64,000 bases of DNA from Utricularia gibba (lineage: Eukaryota > Streptophyta > Magnoliopsida > Lamiales > Lentibulariaceae), in contig NEEC01000009.1 of assembly GCA_002189035.1 (NCBI GenBank), forward strand, positions 1,674,001 through 1,738,000. The letters run 5' to 3'. This document shows, in pieces, positions 58,415-64,000 of the stretch. A program made the translations under genes and the position numbers. The first letter of the stretch is position 1. Each line of letters begins with the position of its first letter. Below the pieces are notes generated by a model. The model was given only the letters and a program-made list of their open reading frames with translations. It had not been told where the DNA came from and made no database searches.

Positions 58415-58530
58415 TAAGTTAAAGTACATAAAAAAACGTGAATTATATTAAAAAAAATTGGCTTAATCAATTAATTATAATTTATAGTTTATTATATATT
58501 TGATTATTATACTTTTATTTTTCGATGTAT
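58415..58530. repeat. Member of a dispersed AT-rich repeat family
   Basis: AACGTGAATTATATTAAAAA followed by TTAATCAATTAATTATAATT and TATTATATATTTGATTATTA mirrors the copy at 40765-40905. Edges are not defined. Confidence 0.45.
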
Positions 58531-59017
58531 TATTATGTATTATAACATAAACATAGTGGGAAATGAAGAGTGAGAGTAGGTTTTGATATTATTATTTTTC
58601 ATTTGAACAAATTGATCTAATTCTTATAATTTTACGTTTTATTTTAAAAAAGGATTTGTAACAACTTGGAAACTCGATAATGATAATCGATCCGGATAAT
58701 AAGATTCACAAAAATGTGTGTTTGAATTGTGCTTATAAGTGAAGTGATTGGCACAATATTGATCAATGTTGTATATGTATCTATTTATAAATTGGATGTG
58801 AAATATCCACAATATATTTAAAGTGAAAAATGGTCTGTTATTTTCAAATATGGTCAAACTAAAACCGGCCCACCGGAGATCTGTACTTCACGGCCCGATA
58901 TTTGAAGCTCTTCGGCCCGTTAATTCTGATCAGTTGCCTTGGTGTGCGCCACATCCTTTATCCGTTTATCGGGGTTATTTGGTGGAGATTGGAGAAGAAG
59001 CTGTCTTTCGTTGAGAG

Positions 59018-60878
59018 ATGCTGCATCTTCAATCCTCACCAGTCGTATCTCTCCCTAAATTCTCGGTTTTAGGTTTCTCCAATGCTTTTACGGGGCGCCG
59101 AAGATTTTTTGTTCGATCATCATCGTCAACCGTGCCGGAGATCGATTTCTCTGACCTCGCCTCCGCGCTTGAGAAGGTATTTCGTCGTTTTCTTGCGTTA
59201 TGGACTGGATGATTTTGTGTGTGTGCTCTAAATGGGGGTGTATTGTGTTGATTTTCGGCATTTTGAGTTTCGATTCGAATACCGTTTTCGGGATATATAT
59301 GTGATTTATCCATCTGTAGAAGGACAGCAATGCTGTCCGAGAGGCGCTTGATCGGTTGACCGAAGTCGGATGGGCGAAGAAATGGAGTTCTCAACCATAC
59401 GTCTCACGACGTACTGTCAGTTTTTATAATGCATTTTGCCTTTGATTTTGTGTTTTTAATTCATGCTTCATATTGAGCATTTCTGCAACAGACATCCCTC
59501 CGGGAGCTGACATCTCTCGGAATAAAAAATGCTGAAGGTCTTGCTATTCCTAGTGCCAGAGATGATGTATGTCTGGGGAGCTTGTTTTATCATTAATGCC
59601 AATGAACTTTGATTACATGTTTTATTGAGTTGAAGTTGCTCAGGGATGCAGGCTGCTTTTCTCTTCACTGTGGTCGGTGTAACTGGGTTTTTGGGTCTTC
59701 TCGCTGGTCAGCTTCCCGGGGTATTTGTTATTCGGATTGGATTTATAAGTTGATCTTATTAATACGATTTCATGCCATTCATTCATTCATCCCCTTGATT
59801 GATTTCACAGGATTGGGGCTTTTTCGTGCCTTATTTGCTTGGCAGCATCTCTTTAATATTCCTTGCTGTGGGCAGTATTTCTCCAGGGTACACGACAGCC
59901 TCTGGTTTTGCGAGTATACCATTGTGTTTATGTTTACAATTTTTCCTACTTGTTATCCCCACATGATGCAGGTCGCTTCAGGCTGCCATAAGTGGATTTT
60001 CTTCCTTTTTCCCTGATTACCAGGAGAGGATTGCTAGGCATGAAGCCGCTCATTTTTTAGGTACAAGCCTTCCTATCTTGGTACATTCTTGAATTATAAA
60101 ACGATACCAATGTAGTGGGACAAGAAAATACAGAGGTGAATGACCTTCTCACATGGCTGAATGTTCGATTACAACCTGTAATATGTATGCTAGAAAACGT
60201 ACTGTCGTTGTGTTGGTTCAGTTCATAAATCCTTTTTTTGGGAATGCTCATTACAGTGGCTTACCTGCTGGGCCTTCCAATCCTCAACTATTCACTGGAC
60301 TTGGGCAAAGAACATGTGAATCTCATCGATGAGAGACTTGAAAAAATTATCTACAGCGGGCAGCTTGATGCCAAGGAGCTAGACAGGTGCACCTTTTGCA
60401 TTCCCCAATGCTGCACTTAGCCCGAGCGCTCTCGTTTACATAAATGTTATGATTTTGAATCATCCCAGGTTAGCAGTTGTGGCAATGGCAGGGCTTGCGG
60501 CAGAAGGCCTACAGTATGACAAAGTTGTTGGCCAATCCGCAGACCTTTTCACCCTCCAGGTTGGTCCGCTCATTGCCTGATCCTCAAAAATCGTCATCTA
60601 GCGCATGACCCGTGTCTCCCTGCTTCCAGAGATTCATCAACAGGAGTACACCGAAGCTGAACAAGGATCAGCAGCAGAATCTTACTCGTTGGGCAGTAAG
60701 TTTTGTGTTGTCGAATCACTCACTTGAAACCACAAACTGAGATTTTCTGTGGGTTCAGGTTTTGTTTGCTGCGACACTGGTCAAGAATAATCGGCTTCTC
60801 CATGAGAGCTTGATGTCGGCGATGAAGAACAAAGCCACCGTTCTGCAATGCATCGAAGCAATAGAGAAGGTGGCGTAA
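59018..60878 (+). CDS. Plastid membrane HExxH metalloprotease-like protein (VIR3 / At5g27290-like), 10 exons
   Basis: Exons 59018-59176, 59320-59415, 59492-59566, 59652-59720, 59811-59887, 59972-60060, 60257-60386, 60469-60559, 60630-60695, 60759-60878; 323 aa. Seen: Ser/Arg-rich transit peptide; REALDRLTEVGWAKKW; two hydrophobic segments (AAFLFTVVGVTGFLGLLAG and VPYLLGSISLIFLAVG); the zinc-protease motif HEAAH within ERIARHEAAHFLV; then the FtsH-M41-like helical part with VVAMAGLAAEGLQYD. There is no AAA domain. It resembles Arabidopsis plastid proteins such as VIR3 and At5g27290, described as FtsH-like proteases lacking the ATPase. Whether it is an active peptidase cannot be told; the HExxH is intact. 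All junctions are GT-AG and in frame. Confidence 0.82.
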
Positions 60879-61646
60879 CTGCTACAACTTCGACCATCTT
60901 AATCTCTCCATAGCCTGCAAAACAGAAATGCCACATCACATGAACTGCATAGTCAATGAAAACATATACATATTAGATCAAGACACCAGCATAAGTGTAT
61001 ATGTTTTTTCAAGACACCCTCCTATATCACATGAGTTTGTAAGTATAATTATTTGAAAGATGATATACTAAAAGTGAAGTGTTTTCTTTAGAAAGTATTT
61101 AAAATTACGAAATTAAGTGTTCGGAACTAGTAATATTATACAAAAAAGATAAATTGTGTTATTTGATATCATATATGGATCAACTTACTATTATCAAAAT
61201 AAATTGATCATCTTAATTTAGATTTTTTAATTAAAAAAATATAAAATCATGAAGTTTTGATAATTGGAATTAATAATATCATTTATTTGATAAAAAAATT
61301 GCTTAATATTCTTGAATCATTCCAAAAATATCATATAATTAGGTAATTGAATGAATGTTGTATATTAATTAGATTGGTAATAATAATAATTATTATTATT
61401 AGGTAAATATATAATAATATTATTAAAATGAAAATATAATTTCCTCCTCGTTTGGGACAAGCTCAGGAACCTGTATGAAATTCAGAGGCGTCGCTTAGCT
61501 GGAATTGAGTGGGTTGGGTTCCACGTCTACATTTAGTTTTACTCCAACAAAGGAAACAAAAGCTGCATTTATTAATATTTAAGCCTTTTTTATTGGATAC
61601 TACCATTAGCGGAGCACTACACCAACATGCAGCAGAGAGGTTAACT
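60879..61646. other. Convergent spacer between the HExxH gene and MYB3
   Basis: 3' UTRs of both genes flank an AT-rich centre (61030-61430) with a TAA/TTA palindrome. No gene seen. Confidence 0.5.
61378..61401. repeat. Perfect 24-bp TAA/TTA palindrome
   Basis: (TAA)4 is followed directly by (TTA)4, giving a perfect inverted repeat able to extrude as a hairpin. A similar shorter one lies near 26831-26848. Confidence 0.9.
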
Positions 61647-62460
61647 TCAAATGTCTTCCAACATGGAGGATGAGAACAGACCCAGATCAATCTCGGTTGA
61701 CGTGCCCGCCGGAGTCCGCGGATATGCTCCGACCCGGTCCTCGAATCCGCTTTCCATCATTCCCAGCAACTCGCTCCACCAACTCAAGGACTCACGATCC
61801 ACTTCCGCCCTCGCTTCCGCCTCCCGGGTTCCCACACCCATGTGATTCGACGGCGTGCGAGGTTCTTGTGCGCGGGACAAGCGCATAGCTCGAGGTCTTA
61901 TCACGACGGCCTTCTGTGTCTTGTAGCTGCACGTTTTAGAGCCGTCCCCGGTGGACAACCTCTTGTGCACGTGCGAATTCCAGAAGTTTTTGACGTCGTT
62001 TGCAGTTCTCCCCGGCAGCCGCCCGGCGATCAACGACCATCTGGTGAAGTTTTCGTTCGTAAACCCGAGAACTAACTTCGTACACAGAATTCGCTTATGA
62101 AAAAAAAGATAGGTTTGTTTCTCCTCCTACCTGTTGCCTAGAAGCTTGTGGAGGCGGAGGAGAAGATCGACTTCGTCTTCTGTGAAGCAACTCCGGTTTA
62201 TATCTGGGCGAAGGTAATTCAGCCATCTCAACCTGCAGCTTTTCCGGCATCTATTCAGTCCTGTAGCAGCAAGTTTTGTTTATTATTTTCTGGAACATTA
62301 AACAAAAGAAAAACCAAGTACTGAGTAGAAGGTAGGTACCAGCTCTGAGTGGAACTAAGTGCCACTTTCCTTCACCATGGATCTCGATGCATTTCCTTAA
62401 GAGGGCATCTTCCTCCTTGGTCCATGCTCCTTTCCTTAATCCTCGTACCTCTTTCGCCAT
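61647..62460 (-). CDS. R2R3-MYB of the anthocyanin type (MYB3 of cluster), intact
   Basis: Three exons: 62460-62340 (121 nt), 62260-62131 (130 nt), 62040-61647; 214 aa with an unbroken frame. Seen: [46 protein letters not shown], bHLH-contact helix [15 protein letters not shown], then [18 protein letters not shown] and FWNSHVHK. C-terminal: [16 protein letters not shown] (SG6-like), [11 protein letters not shown], and an acidic tail [15 protein letters not shown]. It is the clearest functional candidate of the three MYBs for controlling flavonoid pigmentation with bHLH/WD40 partners. The intron positions are identical to MYB1 and MYB2, which supports recent duplication. Confidence 0.92.
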
Positions 62461-64000
62461 GTTTTCTTATCGTTGGCTCTGTAAAAACAAGTAGAAGTAG
62501 AGCAGAAATGTGTTGCTTTTTGATGGCTTCTCTTTCAAATTTCAGCAACTTGTTGAAATTGTAACAAGCAATTACTCCTCCCAACTGCATTTGTGTTTGC
62601 AGCATACGTGCGCTTTTGCAAGCCACACACTGATCCTGTGGGGGACCTTCAAATCAATTCTAGAAAGGGATATGGCGTATTATGCCATTTCCATTTTATA
62701 GATATTCGTACTGTTTCATTAAAAACACAGCATTCTGTAGCCTCTTTTATCAACATCTTGATCTTTTGGAAAATTGGAACAGCTCGAGAGAAAGCTCTTC
62801 TTCTGGTTTGATGGAGTGTATGAGAATGGGCAACCCTTCACCACGGTTCATCGGCAAGACCCTGCACAAGGATTCATCTTTTCCGATTCCTCAAAGATGA
62901 TCACCAGTCAGTCACTTGACCACCAGCCCAACTCAATTTCCTTGAAAATGAAAGTCGAATCGGGATGCAGGTCAATGCCTTGGACTGTTCCCAAGCGCTG
63001 ATCCGAGTTGGTGTGGGTCCAGTGGCAAGCAGGCAGGCTATTGAATGATGCATCTGGTAGGATGGGCCGGCGGCAGCAGCAATCCGCCTGCCTGTTGCAA
63101 CGGAGAAACGTGGCAAGGGGGATTCGGTGGGCACGCCGGTGGATCACCATGTGACCTTGCGGCCCAAAACCCTTATCGGGATCAACGCCCATGCGTACTT
63201 CGCATTTTACAGTTCCGCACATCAAACCCCAGGGAAGTTCATCGGGGCTCTGGTGCTGGTGCAATTCGACCAATTAGAACGTATCAAACCCCATGGAGAC
63301 GTCAAGGATCGAGAATTTCGTCTCATGGAACAAAGGGTAAATTGAGACGTATCTTGCAATTGCAATTCGACCGATTAGAGTATATCGGAAAGCATAAACT
63401 GCGGAATCACTTCTCAAGGTGTTAGGGATTACGTGCTCCTCAAATTTTGGGGATGAGGAGAGGAGCGGTTTATGATTCTCAAGGAGCAATTATGGTGTGT
63501 GTTTTGAGGCAAAAAGACAACTCTTTTTCCACAGGCATTGTCCAGAGTGTTGAGCATACAACCAAAGATGCATTGCTGTACAGAGGGGCATTCAGTTCCA
63601 CATAAACACTCCTCCTCGTCTTTTTTCGTTTTAGTTTTTGTCTGATGTAGAAACCGCTTATCGGCTAAAAAGCTGCCTCTTTTGTCTCCACTTCCGAATA
63701 TGCAGGTGTGTATGCGTGTGTGTTTATATATTAACATATTTTAATTTTTTTCCTGTTTGATGCGTTTCTATTGTATTTTATTTGGTTACTCATTTCCCGG
63801 GAACTGTTTATTTACTGTTTAAGCGCGCTGTTTTGATTAGTTTCATCTTCCCGGGATTTAGCAGCTTGACTTTGGGATACTTGCTGTTCTTTCCCATGTA
63901 AAATTTGAATCTGCTTTTAACTTCAAGAGTTCCTCTTTTAAGATGATTGTTCTTTTTTATGGTTATGCATGGCTGCGAAGTGTCTTTGTATTTTGAATCT
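62461..64000. other. Right end of window, no gene recognised
   Basis: MYB3 promoter (62461 to about 62800), then sequence of near-genic composition with overlapping ORFs on both strands (for example 63045-63425 plus, 62908-63273 minus). None carries a recognisable motif. The T-rich stretch 63750-64000 could be 5' UTR or intron of a gene continuing beyond the window. Confidence 0.4.

Larger units (their letters stand above)
56925..59017. other. Intergenic DNA between CYP78A and the HExxH gene
   Basis: Head-to-head spacer. 57050-57350 is AT-rich. 57380-58260 is GC-richer with overlapping ORFs (for example 57739-58260) that match no family I know. 58360-58830 is AT-rich and includes a dispersed-repeat copy at about 58415-58530. 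The last 100 bp are the 5' UTR of the next gene. Confidence 0.5.

Noticed and set aside
62908-63425. Overlapping plus and minus ORFs near the right end
   Set aside because: Neither has a recognisable motif and both cover the same bases; insufficient to call a gene.

Overview
The window is nuclear DNA of a flowering plant, almost certainly a core eudicot. Genes are multi-exon with short GT-AG introns (about 70-450 bp), intergenic DNA is very AT-rich, and the families are plant-specific: CESA, class III peroxidase, SHI/SRS zinc-finger, CYP78A, LIKE-COV, and anthocyanin-type R2R3-MYBs carrying the eudicot ANDV signature. I can read 21 protein-coding genes and one gene fragment. No tRNA, rRNA, CRISPR array or bacterial-style operon was seen.

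Layout. 0.2-14.7 kb: SMR-domain protein (+), class III peroxidase (-), centrin (+), a truncated PHD-finger fragment (-), hotdog thioesterase (+), plastid alpha/beta hydrolase (+), soluble inorganic pyrophosphatase (+), proteasome lid subunit RPN6 (-). 15.5-25.8 kb: plastid Era-type GTPase (+), endo-beta-mannanase (+), AAA-ATPase of the ASD/OM66 type (+), h-type thioredoxin (-), short SRS zinc-finger regulator (-). 27-36.6 kb: F-box protein (+), ALDH3 aldehyde dehydrogenase (-), secreted LRR protein (+), MED26-type Mediator subunit (+). 39-62.5 kb: three subgroup-6-like R2R3-MYB genes (39.3-40.3 -, 44.2-45.2 +, 61.6-62.5 -) interleaved with a CESA6-clade cellulose synthase (+), a LIKE-COV membrane protein (-), a CYP78A P450 (-) and a plastid HExxH membrane protein (+).

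Most genes are unrelated housekeeping or developmental genes. Two things link them. First, gene order resembles several Arabidopsis segments as I remember them (ERA1-MAN7; TRX h1 near STY1 and ALDH3F1 next to STY2; MED26c-CESA5-CYP78A7), so much of the window looks like ancestral eudicot gene order. Second, the three MYBs share exon structure and C-terminal features and look like a local pigment-regulator cluster; it is the most interesting accessory content here.

A recurring anomaly is single-base frame breaks in otherwise well-conserved genes: peroxidase (2), PHD fragment (1), mannanase (1), thioredoxin (2), ALDH (1), LRR protein (1), MYB1 (1), MYB2 (2) and probably MED26 (1). Nearly all are one-base losses in or beside a short homopolymer, which points to residual consensus error in a long-read assembly rather than mass pseudogenisation. 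Exon coordinates were derived by hand from splice consensus, frame continuity and family knowledge; UTR limits are mostly unknown.
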